From Pseudoalteromonas lipolytica (GTDB lineage Bacteria; Pseudomonadota; Gammaproteobacteria; Enterobacterales; Alteromonadaceae), in contig NZ_LJTC01000001.1 of assembly GCF_001306915.1 (NCBI RefSeq), forward strand, positions 97,887 to 161,886: DNA of 64,000 nt. The letters are read 5' to 3'. Below are positions 18,465 to 28,087 of the stretch, piece by piece. Under the pieces are notes generated by a model. The model did no database searches. It was given only the letters and a program-made list of their open reading frames with translations, and had not been told where the DNA came from. Position 1 is the stretch's first letter; every line of letters begins with the position of its first letter. A program made the position numbers and the translations under genes.

Positions 18465-19919
18465 ATGAAATTTAAAATGATAAAAGCCTCGGTAATTGGT
18501 GCTTTTCTAAGTTGTTCAATGCCTTTATTTGCAGCACCTACCGCCTACTTACCGATTGGCATGGATGCACAGCTTGATCATCAATTAGATACTTTGTTTG
18601 CCTTAACCACAGGCGCGCCTATGGTTAAACCTTATCGTTTATCGGAAGTAGAAAGTGCGCTTCTTGAGCTTGAAAAAAAAGAGCCAGGACTAGTCGCAGC
18701 TATCCGTTATAAAATAAAGCCTTATCAAAGTGATGATGCAGTAACACGTGCAGGTGTTAAATTACAAGTTGATACAGACAACAGTAAAAAAATAGCAAAT
18801 CAACGCGGACTTAGCTCTGATGAATGGGGACAAGGCTTTTTTGAAGGTATTTGGCGTGCCAATGATTACACGCTAGTACAGGTTGGAGTTGATTACCGAG
18901 CGAAGGCAAATAAGTTTGTAAATTACAATTCGTTTATTAGTTTTGCTGGTGAAGATTTACAGTTAAACCTTGGGTATAAAGAACATTGGTTCTCGCCGTT
19001 TAAGCATTCTGCACAAATCATTTCAACCAACGCAAAAACAGCCCCGTCAATTTCGATTGGTATGGTAAAGCCTGCTCATAATTGGTGGAATTTTGATTTT
19101 GAATTGTATTATTCAGAGTTAGAACATGTTGAGAATGGTATTTTATATCAAGGTGAACTTCATAGTGGTACGCCTAAACTTGCGGGTACTCACTTCAGTA
19201 TTGAACCTATTAGTGGTTGGAAAATTGGCCTTAACCGAATGATGCAGTTTGGCGGTGGGCCTCGTAAAGTAGATGCTGGAGATGTATTTGACGCTTTTTT
19301 TGATCCTGCCGGAAATGATAATGTTGCATTAGTAGGTAGCTCTGATGCGGAGCTGGGCGATCAGTTCGCTTCAATTACAAATGTAATTAACTTTAATTGG
19401 GGATTGCCAACAGAGCTTTATTTTGAATACGGTGGTGAAGATACTAAAGAGCACAAAAACTATCAGTTTGGTAATGTCGCTTATAGTTTAGGGGCTTTTT
19501 TCCCAAAATTAACAGACTCAATAAGTTTTAGATTTGAACATACCAATATGCACAGCTTTTGGTATAAAAACTATATTTATCCTACTAAGGGTAATACGGT
19601 AGATGGATTTGTTGTTGGACATTTTGCTGCAGATCAGCGTTACTTTGGTGACGGCGTACCGTCTGAAGTAAATGTTTTAGAAGTGACTTATTCTGAATCT
19701 TTTCAGTCTCTATGGCGTGCTAAAGTTTCAACCATTTCGAATAAAAGTAACTACGAGTATGATATAGGTGGATTTAGTCGAGAATACGATGATGCAATTG
19801 AACTTCAACTAAGTAACACGCGTCAATTAAACGAGCATACATTAGAGACAACTCTTACCTATGGTGAAGATGTTTTTGGCGATAACTATACTTGGTTATC
19901 TGTAGCCTATTTTTGGTAA
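18465..19919 (+). CDS. Wzi-family capsule assembly outer-membrane beta-barrel protein
   Basis: Protein of 484 residues with a signal peptide (MKFKMIKASVIGAFLSCSMPLFA). It resembles the Wzi family of outer-membrane barrels that retain group 1 capsule on the surface. The N-terminal helical part (PIGMDAQLDHQLDTLFAL..., with the PYRLSEVESAL block) precedes alternating amphipathic strands such as WFSPFKHSAQIISTNAKTAP and RFEHTNMHSFWYKNYIYP. The terminal Trp preceded by aromatic residues (VAYFW) fits a barrel end. It is placed just before gmhA and divergent from waaA, so surface-polysaccharide attachment is plausible. A second, distant Wzi-family member lies at 56.0-57.4 kb. Confidence 0.8.
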   Translation: MKFKMIKASVIGAFLSCSMPLFAAPTAYLPIGMDAQLDHQLDTLFALTTGAPMVKPYRLSEVESALLELEKKEPGLVAAIRYKIKPYQSDDAVTRAGVKLQVDTDNSKKIANQRGLSSDEWGQGFFEGIWRANDYTLVQVGVDYRAKANKFVNYNSFISFAGEDLQLNLGYKEHWFSPFKHSAQIISTNAKTAPSISIGMVKPAHNWWNFDFELYYSELEHVENGILYQGELHSGTPKLAGTHFSIEPISGWKIGLNRMMQFGGGPRKVDAGDVFDAFFDPAGNDNVALVGSSDAELGDQFASITNVINFNWGLPTELYFEYGGEDTKEHKNYQFGNVAYSLGAFFPKLTDSISFRFEHTNMHSFWYKNYIYPTKGNTVDGFVVGHFAADQRYFGDGVPSEVNVLEVTYSESFQSLWRAKVSTISNKSNYEYDIGGFSREYDDAIELQLSNTRQLNEHTLETTLTYGEDVFGDNYTWLSVAYFW

Positions 19920-19951
19920 GCAAAGCCGTTAATACTTTTTAAGGAATATTT

Positions 19952-20542
19952 ATGTCAAATCTTGATTCTGTAGCGGCAAGCTACCTAGAAAGTTTAAATC
20001 GTCATCAAATGTTGTTTGAGACGATGGAAACCTACCACCCTGAAGTAATGAAACTACTAGAAGCTTGTCACAGTGCTTTACAAGCAGGTGGTAAGGTTAT
20101 TTGGTTTGGTAATGGTGGTAGCGCGGCTGATGCACAGCATTTAGCTGCTGAGTTTGTTGTGCGTTATAAATTGGAGCGCGGTCCGCTGGCTTCTATCGCA
20201 TTGACAACAGATACCTCAATTTTAACCGCTCACAGTAACGACTATCATTTTGATACTGTATTTGAGCGCCAAGTGCAGGCGTTATGTAAGCCTGAAGATT
20301 TGGTGATTGGCTTAACCACATCTGGCACTAGCCCTAACATCAATCTTGCACTGGCAGCGGCAAATGAAATCGGCGCCTTTACTGTGGCATTAACAGGTCG
20401 AGATGGTGGTAAGGTAAAAGATATCGCTAAGCTACCTATTATTATTAAAAATGATGAAACCGCGCGTATCCAAGAGGCGCACATGTTTATCGGGCATTGG
20501 TTATGCGAAGCCATCGATATGGTTGTAGCGGAGCAAAAGTAA
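19952..20542 (+). CDS. gmhA: Sedoheptulose-7-phosphate isomerase (phosphoheptose isomerase)
   Basis: SIS-domain enzyme that makes D-glycero-D-manno-heptose 7-phosphate, the first step to the ADP-heptose of LPS inner core. It has 196 residues. Family motifs are [30 protein letters not shown] and the zinc/active-site His in [12 protein letters not shown]. The ribosome site AAGGAAT precedes the ATG. Its TAA overlaps the hldE start by one base (TAATG), so the two are translationally coupled. Confidence 0.96.
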   Translation: MSNLDSVAASYLESLNRHQMLFETMETYHPEVMKLLEACHSALQAGGKVIWFGNGGSAADAQHLAAEFVVRYKLERGPLASIALTTDTSILTAHSNDYHFDTVFERQVQALCKPEDLVIGLTTSGTSPNINLALAAANEIGAFTVALTGRDGGKVKDIAKLPIIIKNDETARIQEAHMFIGHWLCEAIDMVVAEQK

Positions 20543-21981
20543 TGGATTTAGCGTTACTAAAAAACCTTTCAAAGGCGCGTATTTTAGTCGTTGGTGATGT
20601 CATGCTAGATAGATACTGGCATGGCGACTCAGGTCGTATTTCGCCTGAAGCCCCTGTACCTGTTGTAAAAGTCAGTAAGTTTGAAGACAAAGCCGGTGGT
20701 GCAGCAAACGTTGCAAAAAATATTGCCCGTTTAGATGGTAAAGTGGGTCTACTAGGCTTAGTTGGTGAAGATGAAAGTGGGCAAATCCTCGAAACAATTT
20801 TAAGTTCAGAGAAAATTGATTCGCAATTAGTGAGTGTTTGCGATTTACCGACTATTTCTAAAATGCGAGTAATCAGCCGCCATCAACAAGTTGTGCGTCT
20901 TGATCTTGAAGAGACCTTTACTGAGCAACACAGTCAACTGTTATTAAACCGTTTAGAGCTGGTTTTAGATGACTACGATTTTGTGTTGTTTTCTGACTAC
21001 AACAAAGGCTCTCTGAGCTTAATTCAACAAATGGTTCAGGTTGCAAAGAAAGCAGGTAAAACGGTGCTTATTGATCCTAAATCATCTGATTTAAACTTAT
21101 ACCGTGGTGCCGATTACATAACCCCTAACTTAAACGAATTTAAACTTGCTGGTGGTAAAACTGATTCTGAGCAAAACTTGACTGACAGCGCTCGTGATCT
21201 AATCAATGAGGCTGGTATTGCAGCGATGCTATTAACGCGCTCAGAGCAGGGCATGTCGTTAATTAGCCAAGCAGAAAAACATGATTTTGCAGCCCAACAA
21301 CTTGAAGTCAGCGATGTTACTGGCGCAGGCGATACCGTAATCGCGACATTAGCAGTGATGCTTGGTGCGGGAATGGCTGCAAAAGATGCAGTTGAAATTG
21401 CCAACCTCGCTGCTGGTATTGCGGTGAGTAAACTGGGTGCCGCAACCGTGTCCCCAGAAGAGTTGAGCCGTAAACTTGGTCAATATTTACAGCAAACCGG
21501 CGAGCATTACCAAACGCCGTTTGAAGATGTGCTTCAGCATATTGAGTTTGCTAAGCAAAATGGTGAAAAAATAGTTTTCACTAATGGTTGTTTTGACATT
21601 CTTCACGCAGGTCATGTGCGCTATCTTGCTCAGGCTAAAGCACGAGGTGATAGGCTGGTTGTTGGTTTAAATAATGATGAGTCAATCACTCGCTTAAAAG
21701 GCCCAGAAAGACCAATTAATCCATTGGATGAGCGTGCTATGGTATTAAGTGCGCTTGCGTCAGTTGATTGGGTTATTCCATTTGGCAGCATTGAAGAAAA
21801 TGACACGCCAGCTAAGCTGATTGAGCAAATTAGCCCTGATGTGCTAGTAAAAGGCGGCGATTACACCGTTGACCAAATTGCTGGTGCCGATCATGTTCTA
21901 CGCCATGGCGGAAAAGTCGAAGTACTTGAGTTTCTTAATGGCTGCTCAACATCAAACGTAATTAGCAAAATTAAGTCTTAA
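20542..21981 (+). CDS. hldE: Bifunctional heptose 7-phosphate kinase / heptose 1-phosphate adenylyltransferase
   Basis: Fusion enzyme of 479 residues, against 477 in E. coli. The N-terminal PfkB-family kinase (about 1-320) has [12 protein letters not shown], the glycine-rich [13 protein letters not shown] and the catalytic [11 protein letters not shown]. The C-terminal nucleotidyltransferase (about 345-479) has the motifs [16 protein letters not shown] and [14 protein letters not shown]. It catalyses steps 2 and 4 of ADP-heptose synthesis; step 3 is GmhB, also in this window. The start is the ATG of the TAATG overlap with gmhA, since [19 protein letters not shown] is the natural N-terminus. 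Its 3' end overlaps kdkA, on the other strand, by 11 bases. Confidence 0.96.
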   Translation: MDLALLKNLSKARILVVGDVMLDRYWHGDSGRISPEAPVPVVKVSKFEDKAGGAANVAKNIARLDGKVGLLGLVGEDESGQILETILSSEKIDSQLVSVCDLPTISKMRVISRHQQVVRLDLEETFTEQHSQLLLNRLELVLDDYDFVLFSDYNKGSLSLIQQMVQVAKKAGKTVLIDPKSSDLNLYRGADYITPNLNEFKLAGGKTDSEQNLTDSARDLINEAGIAAMLLTRSEQGMSLISQAEKHDFAAQQLEVSDVTGAGDTVIATLAVMLGAGMAAKDAVEIANLAAGIAVSKLGAATVSPEELSRKLGQYLQQTGEHYQTPFEDVLQHIEFAKQNGEKIVFTNGCFDILHAGHVRYLAQAKARGDRLVVGLNNDESITRLKGPERPINPLDERAMVLSALASVDWVIPFGSIEENDTPAKLIEQISPDVLVKGGDYTVDQIAGADHVLRHGGKVEVLEFLNGCSTSNVISKIKS

Positions 21982-22693
21982 GCAATGCTTGGTAGTCACA
22001 CACCAGTGACTGCCAATCACTTTGTTGCCAATGCATCACTTCATTACGGCCTTGCTCTTTTGCAAATGAACGGGCAAGGCGCTTAATGTTCTCTGTTTGC
22101 CAGCTAGCATGTGGCTGTTTGATTTCACCGCGGTCAAAGTCAATGATAAACACCTTACCTGTATCATCGAACAAGATGTTATTGATGTTTAAATCTGCGT
22201 GATAGACGCCATGATTGTGAAATTCGCTGAGAGTGACTGCTATCGCTTTTAGCTCAGACTGGCTAAGTGGACGCGTGATTAAAATATCTAACACGCTTTT
22301 TGCGCCTGTTACTGCTTCGGTGATGATATCGCCGCGATAGATTAAGCCGTGGTTGGTCACTTTTGCCGCAATGGGTGTCGGCACATTTAGGCCAAGCTCA
22401 AGCAAACGCATCATCAGTGTAAATTCTTTATAGACACGAGTTTGCTTCAAACCAACATATAGGTACTGATCGCTCAGTAACTTACCAATTAAACCACCAC
22501 GCCAATAGTGACGAAGAACGCCTGTAAGCTGTTGATGTTTAAAAAACCACGCTGTTGCGCGACCTTTTTTTGCACCAACGATTTTATCTTGTTGTTGCCA
22601 ATAATTGGCATCGAACCACTGTTGCGTGAGCTCATCTTTATAAGCTGGGTGACACAAAAGGGTGGTGTTCTGCAGATGCTGAGTTTCAAACAT
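21971..22693 (-). CDS. kdkA: 3-deoxy-D-manno-octulosonic acid kinase
   Basis: Kinase of 240 residues that phosphorylates Kdo of Kdo-lipid A at O-4. Its eukaryotic-kinase-like fold is shown by the catalytic loop [15 protein letters not shown] (Asp in HAD, Asn in NN) and the metal-binding [10 protein letters not shown]. An N-terminal [21 protein letters not shown] block is typical of KdkA. The phosphate replaces the second Kdo in organisms with a monofunctional WaaA. It is convergent with and overlaps hldE, and divergent from the heptosyltransferase gene. Confidence 0.92.
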   Translation of the reverse strand: MFETQHLQNTTLLCHPAYKDELTQQWFDANYWQQQDKIVGAKKGRATAWFFKHQQLTGVLRHYWRGGLIGKLLSDQYLYVGLKQTRVYKEFTLMMRLLELGLNVPTPIAAKVTNHGLIYRGDIITEAVTGAKSVLDILITRPLSQSELKAIAVTLSEFHNHGVYHADLNINNILFDDTGKVFIIDFDRGEIKQPHASWQTENIKRLARSFAKEQGRNEVMHWQQSDWQSLVCDYQALLKT

Positions 22694-22817
22694 AACAACT
22701 TCAAGATTAAATAAAATTAGCGCTATCTTACCGTATTTTTAGCTTTTCGCATAAGTGCTTGCATTAGCATCAAGTTAATTTAAGATCGCATATTATTTGC
22801 TGTAGCTAAGGGCGCAC

Positions 22818-23879
22818 GTGACTCAATCAACCTCCTATTCAGATATTTGCATTTTAAGGCTTTCGGCTATTGGTGATGTATGTCATGCCGTATCAGCAGT
22901 GCAAGCAATTCAAAAGGCACATCCGAAGGCAAAAATTACCTGGGTGATTGGTAAAGTTGAGGCTATGTTACTGGCCGATTTACCAGGTGTTGAGTTTGTT
23001 GTGTTCGATAAAAAGCAGGGCAAACAGGCTTATCAGCAACTTAAAGACACGTTCAAGGGGCGTAAATTTGATGTGCTATTACATATGCAAGTCGCACTCA
23101 GAGCGAATTTAGCAGCCCGTTGTATTCCTGCAAAGATCAAAGTGGGGTTTGATTGGGCACGCTCAAAAGAGTTGCATAGTTTGTTTATTAATAAGCGTAT
23201 TGCCCCGCAATCAGAGGCGCATGTATTAGAAGGTTTTAAAGGCTTTGCTCAAGCAATTGGCATCCCTGATTACAAACCTCAATGGCAAATGCCAATTACT
23301 GAGCAGCATCAACAAGCAGCCGATGCGCTATTAGGTGAAGAACGTTTAACTGGGCGTATTTTTGTTATCTCGCCTGCGGCAAGTAAAAAAGAGCGAAATT
23401 GGTTACCTGAGCGTTATGCTGCACTTGCTGAACATGCTCATCAACAAGGCTTTTCGGTGGTTATTACTGGCGGCCCAACCCCTTTAGAGATTGAACTTGC
23501 CGAGCAAATTATCGCGCAGAGTTCGGCACCTGTGCTTAACTTAGTAGGGAAAACTCAACTGAAAGAACTGCTATGTGTTTTGAAACGTGCTGCGTTAGTG
23601 TTAGCTCCTGATACTGGGCCTGCGCATATGGCTGTAACGGTAGGAACCCCTGTTATTGGTTTGTATGCCCACTCAAACCCAAAACGCACAGGACCTTATT
23701 TGTATCAAGAGTATGTTGTTGAGGTTTATCACCAAAATTTACGTGAACAAACAGGCAAAACAGCGCAACAGCTACCTTGGGGAACACGCGTTAAAGGGGC
23801 TGATTTAATGGCGCAAATAAGTGTAGAAAAGGTGATTTCGATGTTTAACCACGTGGTAGATAAAGAGCAATTGTCATGA
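22818..23879 (+). CDS. Glycosyltransferase family 9, LPS heptosyltransferase I-like
   Basis: Protein of 353 residues of the ADP-heptose:LPS heptosyltransferase family (GT9). The N-terminal Rossmann domain begins ICILRLSAIGDVCHAVSAVQ, and the acceptor-side block HMQVALRANLAARCIPAK follows. The C-terminal donor domain has ISPAASKKERNWLPERYAAL and the conserved LVLAPDTGPAHMAVTVGTPV. It is closest by eye to the WaaC/OpsX type that adds the first heptose to Kdo; I leave the symbol open because WaaC, WaaF and OpsX cannot be told apart with confidence by reading. It starts at GTG 22818 after CTAAGGGC and overlaps gmhB by four bases. Confidence 0.88.
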   Translation: MTQSTSYSDICILRLSAIGDVCHAVSAVQAIQKAHPKAKITWVIGKVEAMLLADLPGVEFVVFDKKQGKQAYQQLKDTFKGRKFDVLLHMQVALRANLAARCIPAKIKVGFDWARSKELHSLFINKRIAPQSEAHVLEGFKGFAQAIGIPDYKPQWQMPITEQHQQAADALLGEERLTGRIFVISPAASKKERNWLPERYAALAEHAHQQGFSVVITGGPTPLEIELAEQIIAQSSAPVLNLVGKTQLKELLCVLKRAALVLAPDTGPAHMAVTVGTPVIGLYAHSNPKRTGPYLYQEYVVEVYHQNLREQTGKTAQQLPWGTRVKGADLMAQISVEKVISMFNHVVDKEQLS

Positions 23880-24421
23880 GCAAAGTTTTATTTTTAGACC
23901 GCGATGGTGTGGTCAATATTGATCATGGCTATGTATACAAACCAGAAGAGTTTGAATTTGTACCCGGTGTATTCGAGGCGTGCAAAGCTTTTGCTGATGC
24001 TGGTTATAAAATTGTGGTGGTAACTAACCAGTCGGGTATTGGCCGTGGTTATTATTCAGAACAAGATTTTTCCAACCTCACAGAGTGGATGAAGGGCGAG
24101 TTTTTAAGTAACGGCGTTACTATTCTTGATGTCTATTTTTGTCCGCATCATCCAAGCAAAGCAGAGCCTGCCTATTTGCAAGAGTGCAACTGTCGCAAGC
24201 CTGCCCCAGGTATGCTTTTACAAGCCATTGATGAGCATCAAATCGACCCATCACAAAGTATTATGGTCGGTGATAAGCTTGGCGACCTTATTGCCGCTGA
24301 AAGAGCCAATATCGCGACCCGTGTTTTAGTTCGCTCAGGGCAAAGTTATGCTGAGTCAACAGAGCAACATGCCGATATTGTTTGTGAATCTTTAGCTGAT
24401 TTACCCAATTTATATTTATAA
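23876..24421 (+). CDS. gmhB: D-glycero-beta-D-manno-heptose-1,7-bisphosphate 7-phosphatase
   Basis: HAD-superfamily phosphatase of 181 residues, supplying step 3 of ADP-heptose synthesis between the two HldE activities. HAD motif I is FLDRDGVVN (Asp nucleophile), motif II is VVVTNQSGIGRG and motif IV is MVGDKLGDLIAAERA. The zinc-binding loop CPHHPSKAEPAYLQECNCRKP carries the Cys and His ligands that mark GmhB. The ATG overlaps the upstream heptosyltransferase stop (ATGA). Confidence 0.95.
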   Translation: MSKVLFLDRDGVVNIDHGYVYKPEEFEFVPGVFEACKAFADAGYKIVVVTNQSGIGRGYYSEQDFSNLTEWMKGEFLSNGVTILDVYFCPHHPSKAEPAYLQECNCRKPAPGMLLQAIDEHQIDPSQSIMVGDKLGDLIAAERANIATRVLVRSGQSYAESTEQHADIVCESLADLPNLYL

Positions 24422-24449
24422 TTTATGAGGTAAGACCAGTTTAAGTTCA

Positions 24450-24505
24450 CAAACCCACACCAGTTGAGGGTTTGCGACGAACTGCAAACAGTGCAATTGT
24501 TCGTC
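24450..24505 (+). promoter_or_regulatory. Two adjacent hairpins in the gmhB-kbl intergenic region
   Basis: Hairpin 1 is CAAACCC (24450-24456), 11 bases, GGGTTTG (24468-24474). Hairpin 2 starts one base later: GACGAAC (24476-24482), 16 bases, GTTCGTC (24499-24505). All arms are perfect. No T tract follows hairpin 2, so it is not a standard terminator. It lies 80 bases ahead of kbl and could be a structured kbl leader or a gmhB 3' end. It does not match a riboswitch that I recognise. Confidence 0.5.
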
Positions 24506-24584
24506 TAAGCTTTTACAATAGGTGCAAAATTTAAATTCATGCTAATCATTTCTGATTAGGTACAAGAATATGTGGAGATTACAG

Positions 24585-25781
24585 ATGAGAGCATCTGCGT
24601 TTTTTAATCAGTTGCAGCAGCAAATTGATGAAGTGAAAGCTGAGGGCTTATACAAAAGCGAACGTGTTATCACGTCGCAGCAACAGGCTCAAATTGAAGT
24701 TGCCTCTGGTGATAAGGTTATTAACTTTTGCGCTAATAACTACCTTGGCTTAGCAAATAGCCCAGCGTTAATTAAAGCTGCTCAACAAGGCCTTGATGAT
24801 CACGGTTTTGGTGTAGCGTCTGTGCGCTTTATTTGTGGTACTCAAGATATCCATAAAACTTTAGAGCAAAAGATCTCTGAGTTCTTAGAAACAGAAGACA
24901 CCATTCTTTACTCATCATGCTTTGATGCAAACGCAGGTTTATTCGAAACAATTCTAGGTCCAGATGATGCGATTATCTCTGATGCGCTAAACCATGCTTC
25001 GATCATTGATGGTGTACGTCTTTGTAAAGCAAAGCGTTTCCGCTATGCAAATAACGACATGAGTGACCTTGAAAAGCAACTTATTGCTGCTGATGAAGCG
25101 GGCGCTAAAACTAAGTTAATCGCTACTGACGGCGTTTTCTCAATGGACGGCGTTATTTGTAACCTTGAAGCGGTTTGTGATCTTGCCGATAAATATGATG
25201 CATTAGTGATGGTTGATGACTCTCACGCTGTTGGTTTTGTTGGTGAAAATGGTAAAGGTACGCCAGAGTACTGCGGTGTACTAGACCGTGTTGATATCAT
25301 CACGGGTACCCTTGGTAAAGCACTTGGTGGCGCATCAGGCGGTTACACATCAGGTAAAAAAGAAATTGTTGAGTGGTTACGCCAGCGTTCTCGTCCTTAT
25401 CTTTTCTCAAACTCACTTGCACCATCAATTGTTACTGCATCAATTAAAGTACTTGAGATGCTAAGCAATGGCGGCGAGTTACGCGCTAAACTTTGGGATA
25501 ACGCAAAGTATTTCCGTGAACAAATGGAAGCTGCAGGGTTTACCTGTGCAGGTAAAGACCACGCGATTATCCCTGTCATGTTAGGCGATGCTAAAGTTGC
25601 CTCAGCCATGGCTGACAAATTACTTGCTGAAGGTATTTACGTAACAGGTTTCTCATTCCCAGTAGTACCTAAAGGCCAAGCACGTATCCGTACGCAAATT
25701 TCTGCGGCGCATACAAAAGAGCAATTAGATACCGCTATTGCTGCCTTTACCCGTATTGGTAAAGAAATGGGTGTTATCTAA
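24585..25781 (+). CDS. kbl: Glycine C-acetyltransferase (2-amino-3-ketobutyrate CoA ligase)
   Basis: PLP enzyme that splits 2-amino-3-oxobutyrate with CoA into glycine and acetyl-CoA, the second step of threonine degradation after Tdh. It has 398 residues from ATG 24585, identical in length to E. coli Kbl. An ATG 15 bases upstream is in frame, but TGGAG at 24573-24577 sits 7 bases before 24585. Visible landmarks are [15 protein letters not shown], the [20 protein letters not shown] pyridine-stacking region, and the PLP lysine in [16 protein letters not shown]. It pairs with tdh downstream. Confidence 0.97.
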   Translation: MRASAFFNQLQQQIDEVKAEGLYKSERVITSQQQAQIEVASGDKVINFCANNYLGLANSPALIKAAQQGLDDHGFGVASVRFICGTQDIHKTLEQKISEFLETEDTILYSSCFDANAGLFETILGPDDAIISDALNHASIIDGVRLCKAKRFRYANNDMSDLEKQLIAADEAGAKTKLIATDGVFSMDGVICNLEAVCDLADKYDALVMVDDSHAVGFVGENGKGTPEYCGVLDRVDIITGTLGKALGGASGGYTSGKKEIVEWLRQRSRPYLFSNSLAPSIVTASIKVLEMLSNGGELRAKLWDNAKYFREQMEAAGFTCAGKDHAIIPVMLGDAKVASAMADKLLAEGIYVTGFSFPVVPKGQARIRTQISAAHTKEQLDTAIAAFTRIGKEMGVI

Positions 25782-25792
25782 TTTTATTTCCT

Positions 25793-25819
25793 AAACCGAA
25801 GCTTTTGCTTCGGTTTTGT
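25793..25819 (+). terminator. Intrinsic terminator between kbl and tdh
   Basis: AAACCGAAGC, loop tttt, GCTTCGGTTTT, then GTTT. It is strong, and tdh begins only 18 bases after it, so tdh expression would need readthrough or attenuation control. Confidence 0.85.
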
Positions 25820-25836
25820 TTAATTGAGTATAAATC

Positions 25837-26862
25837 ATGAAAGCATTATCTAAATTAAAAGCAGAACCAGGGATCTGGATGACTGATGCGCCAAAACCTG
25901 AAGTTGGCCATAACGATCTGCTTATTAAAATCCGCAAAACAGCAATTTGTGGAACAGATGTCCATATTTATAAATGGGATGAGTGGGCACAAAATACAAT
26001 TCCTACGCCAATGGTTGTTGGTCACGAATATGTAGGTGAAGTGGTCGATATGGGTCAGGAAGTACGTGGTTTCCAAGTTGGCGACCGTGTTTCTGGCGAA
26101 GGCCATATTACCTGTGGTCACTGTCGTAACTGTCGCGCCGGTCGTGTGCACTTATGCCGTAATACAACAGGTGTTGGTGTAAACCGTGAAGGTGCATTTG
26201 CTGAATACCTTGTGATCCCAGCTTTCAACGCATTTAAAATTCCAGATAACATTCCAGATGAACTAGCATCAATCTTTGACCCATTCGGTAATGCAGTACA
26301 CACAGCGTTGTCGTTTGACTTAGTCGGTGAAGACGTATTAATCACAGGTGCTGGCCCAATTGGTATCATGGCAGCTGCTGTTGCCAAACATGTTGGTGCA
26401 CGTCATGTGGTTATCACCGATGTGAACGAATACCGTCTAGATTTAGCGCGTAAAATGGGCGCGACTCGTGCTGTAAACGTAGCAACTGAAAAGCTTGAAG
26501 ATGTAATGAAAGAGCTTGGCATGACTGAAGGCTTTGATATTGGTCTTGAAATGTCAGGTGTGCCAGTAGCATTTAACAGCATGCTAAACAACATGAATCA
26601 CGGTGGTAAAATTGCCATGTTAGGTATTCCACCTTCAGATATGGCGGTTGATTGGAACCAGGTTATTTTCAAAGGTCTAATCATTAAAGGGATTTATGGC
26701 CGTGAAATGTTTGAAACTTGGTACAAGATGGCGAGTCTAATTCAGTCAGGCCTTGATCTGAAACCAATTATCACTCACCAGTTCTCCGTGGATGACTTCC
26801 AAGCAGGCTTTGATACAATGATTTCAGGCCAATCAGGTAAAGTAATCCTCAACTGGGATTAA
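25837..26862 (+). CDS. tdh: L-threonine 3-dehydrogenase
   Basis: Zinc-dependent medium-chain dehydrogenase that oxidises L-threonine to 2-amino-3-oxobutyrate with NAD+. It has 341 residues, the same as E. coli Tdh. Catalytic zinc ligands lie in CGTDVH and GHEYVGEV, structural zinc cysteines in [15 protein letters not shown], and the Rossmann glycine motif is [15 protein letters not shown]. The product feeds Kbl, encoded just upstream. No good ribosome site is visible between the kbl terminator and the ATG. Confidence 0.97.
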   Translation: MKALSKLKAEPGIWMTDAPKPEVGHNDLLIKIRKTAICGTDVHIYKWDEWAQNTIPTPMVVGHEYVGEVVDMGQEVRGFQVGDRVSGEGHITCGHCRNCRAGRVHLCRNTTGVGVNREGAFAEYLVIPAFNAFKIPDNIPDELASIFDPFGNAVHTALSFDLVGEDVLITGAGPIGIMAAAVAKHVGARHVVITDVNEYRLDLARKMGATRAVNVATEKLEDVMKELGMTEGFDIGLEMSGVPVAFNSMLNNMNHGGKIAMLGIPPSDMAVDWNQVIFKGLIIKGIYGREMFETWYKMASLIQSGLDLKPIITHQFSVDDFQAGFDTMISGQSGKVILNWD

Positions 26863-26878
26863 TACCGAGTAATTTGAT

Positions 26879-26902
26879 AAGGCGGCTTTGGCCGCCTTTT
26901 TA
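26879..26902 (+). terminator. Intrinsic terminator after tdh
   Basis: AAGGCGGC, loop tttg, GCCGCCTT, then TTT. It separates tdh from glpE. Confidence 0.9.
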
Positions 26903-26916
26903 GTTTAGAGAGTACT

Positions 26917-27234
26917 ATGTCGTATAAACATATTTCAGTGAGCGAAACATTTGCGCTGTTAGATAAAGAAGAGGTTGTGATTGCTGATATTCGCGATCCT
27001 AACTCATTTCAAACGGGTCATATCCCAGGTGCTGAGCATTTATCAAATGCCAACATCAGCGAATTTATGATGCATAAAGAGTTTGACCAGCCAATCATCA
27101 TCGTTTGTTATCATGGTGTGAGCTCTCAAGGTGCTGCTAGCTATTTAGTTGAGCAGGGGTTTGAAGACGTATACAGCATGGATGGTGGCTTTACAGCTTG
27201 GCAAGCGCAACTTCCGGAGCATATTGAACGATGA
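26917..27234 (+). CDS. glpE: Thiosulfate sulfurtransferase GlpE (rhodanese)
   Basis: Single-domain rhodanese of 105 residues that transfers sulfane sulfur from thiosulfate to cyanide or thioredoxin in vitro. The persulfide-forming Cys lies in IIVCYHGVSSQGAA, with the active-site loop CYHGVS, and the DIRDPNSFQTGHIPGAEHL and YSMDGGFTAWQ blocks are typical. The last codons overlap glpG (ATGA), as in many gammaproteobacteria where glpE and glpG are paired. Confidence 0.95.
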   Translation: MSYKHISVSETFALLDKEEVVIADIRDPNSFQTGHIPGAEHLSNANISEFMMHKEFDQPIIIVCYHGVSSQGAASYLVEQGFEDVYSMDGGFTAWQAQLPEHIER

Positions 27235-28046
27235 TTGAGTTGGGTAGCATAAATAATCCTCGCGCCGCACAAGGCTTTATAGATTACATAAAAAGTAAGG
27301 GCTTACATGGAGAGCTGCGCTCGCAAGATGGACAAACTGTGATTATTTGTGTTGCTCCAGAGCACTTTCATCAAGCCCAATCTCTTTGGCAGGAGTTTGC
27401 TGCTAACCCTCATGACGAAAAATACCAACAAGCTTCATGGCAGGTAGGCAGTACACAATCGCCTCTGTCATATCAAGGGCAATCCCTTAATTTAAAAGCT
27501 CGCTTTAAGGCATTAAGCTGGCTAAACCGTACAGTTACTCTAGTCTCGATAGCTATATTTATTGCCTTCTTATTAGGTGGTTTTGAAACTATTTACAGTA
27601 TGTTGCAGTTCAACCCTGCACAGCCACTAACTTGGTTTACACCTGCCATTGTGCATTTTAGCGCTATTCATCTTATTTTTAATCTGATCTGGTGGATGAC
27701 GCTGGGTAACGATATAGAAAAACGCAGTGGCAAATTAACCTTAGTGGGTTTATTTTTAGTGACGGCATTCATTAGTAACTGGGCACAGTTTTTAGTAGTT
27801 GGGCCTAACTTTGGTGGTCTAAGCGGCGTTGTGTATGGTTTACTGGGTTTTTGTTGGATTTACAGCGTAATGAGGCCAACAGAGCCGCCACTAGTAAGTA
27901 ATAGCATTGTCGGTTTTATGCTGGTATGGCTTATTCTAGGCTTTGTAGATATGTTGCCTGTGAGTATGGCGAACTGGGCGCATTTAGCGGGGTTATTGGC
28001 TGGTATGGCTTATGCTGTGTCAGACAAGCTGCTTTCACGCAAATAA
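27231..28046 (+). CDS. glpG: Rhomboid intramembrane serine protease GlpG
   Basis: Rhomboid protease of 271 residues. A cytoplasmic alpha/beta N-terminal domain (about 1-75) precedes six membrane helices. The catalytic Ser is in GLSGVVYG on helix 4 and the catalytic His in WAHLAGLLAG on helix 6. The supporting HLIFN motif on helix 2 and the W-R-like loop with WLNRTVT before helix 1 are also present. It cuts membrane proteins within or near the bilayer. It is coupled to glpE by a four-base overlap. Confidence 0.95.
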   Translation: MIELGSINNPRAAQGFIDYIKSKGLHGELRSQDGQTVIICVAPEHFHQAQSLWQEFAANPHDEKYQQASWQVGSTQSPLSYQGQSLNLKARFKALSWLNRTVTLVSIAIFIAFLLGGFETIYSMLQFNPAQPLTWFTPAIVHFSAIHLIFNLIWWMTLGNDIEKRSGKLTLVGLFLVTAFISNWAQFLVVGPNFGGLSGVVYGLLGFCWIYSVMRPTEPPLVSNSIVGFMLVWLILGFVDMLPVSMANWAHLAGLLAGMAYAVSDKLLSRK

Positions 28047-28060
28047 TCGCGTAAATAAAA

Positions 28061-28080
28061 ATGGCGGCTAATGCCGCCAT
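28061..28080 (-). terminator. Terminator hairpin between glpG and the FliL-like gene
   Basis: ATGGCGGC, loop taat, GCCGCCAT. On the minus strand it is followed by TTTTTATTT, so it best serves the FliL-like gene; on the plus strand it lacks a T tract but may still help end glpG mRNA. Confidence 0.8.
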
Positions 28081-28087
28081 CTTACAA

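Noticed and set aside
24422..24584. Glycine riboswitch ahead of kbl
   Set aside because: The tandem aptamer landmarks of the glycine riboswitch are missing; only two simple hairpins are visible.
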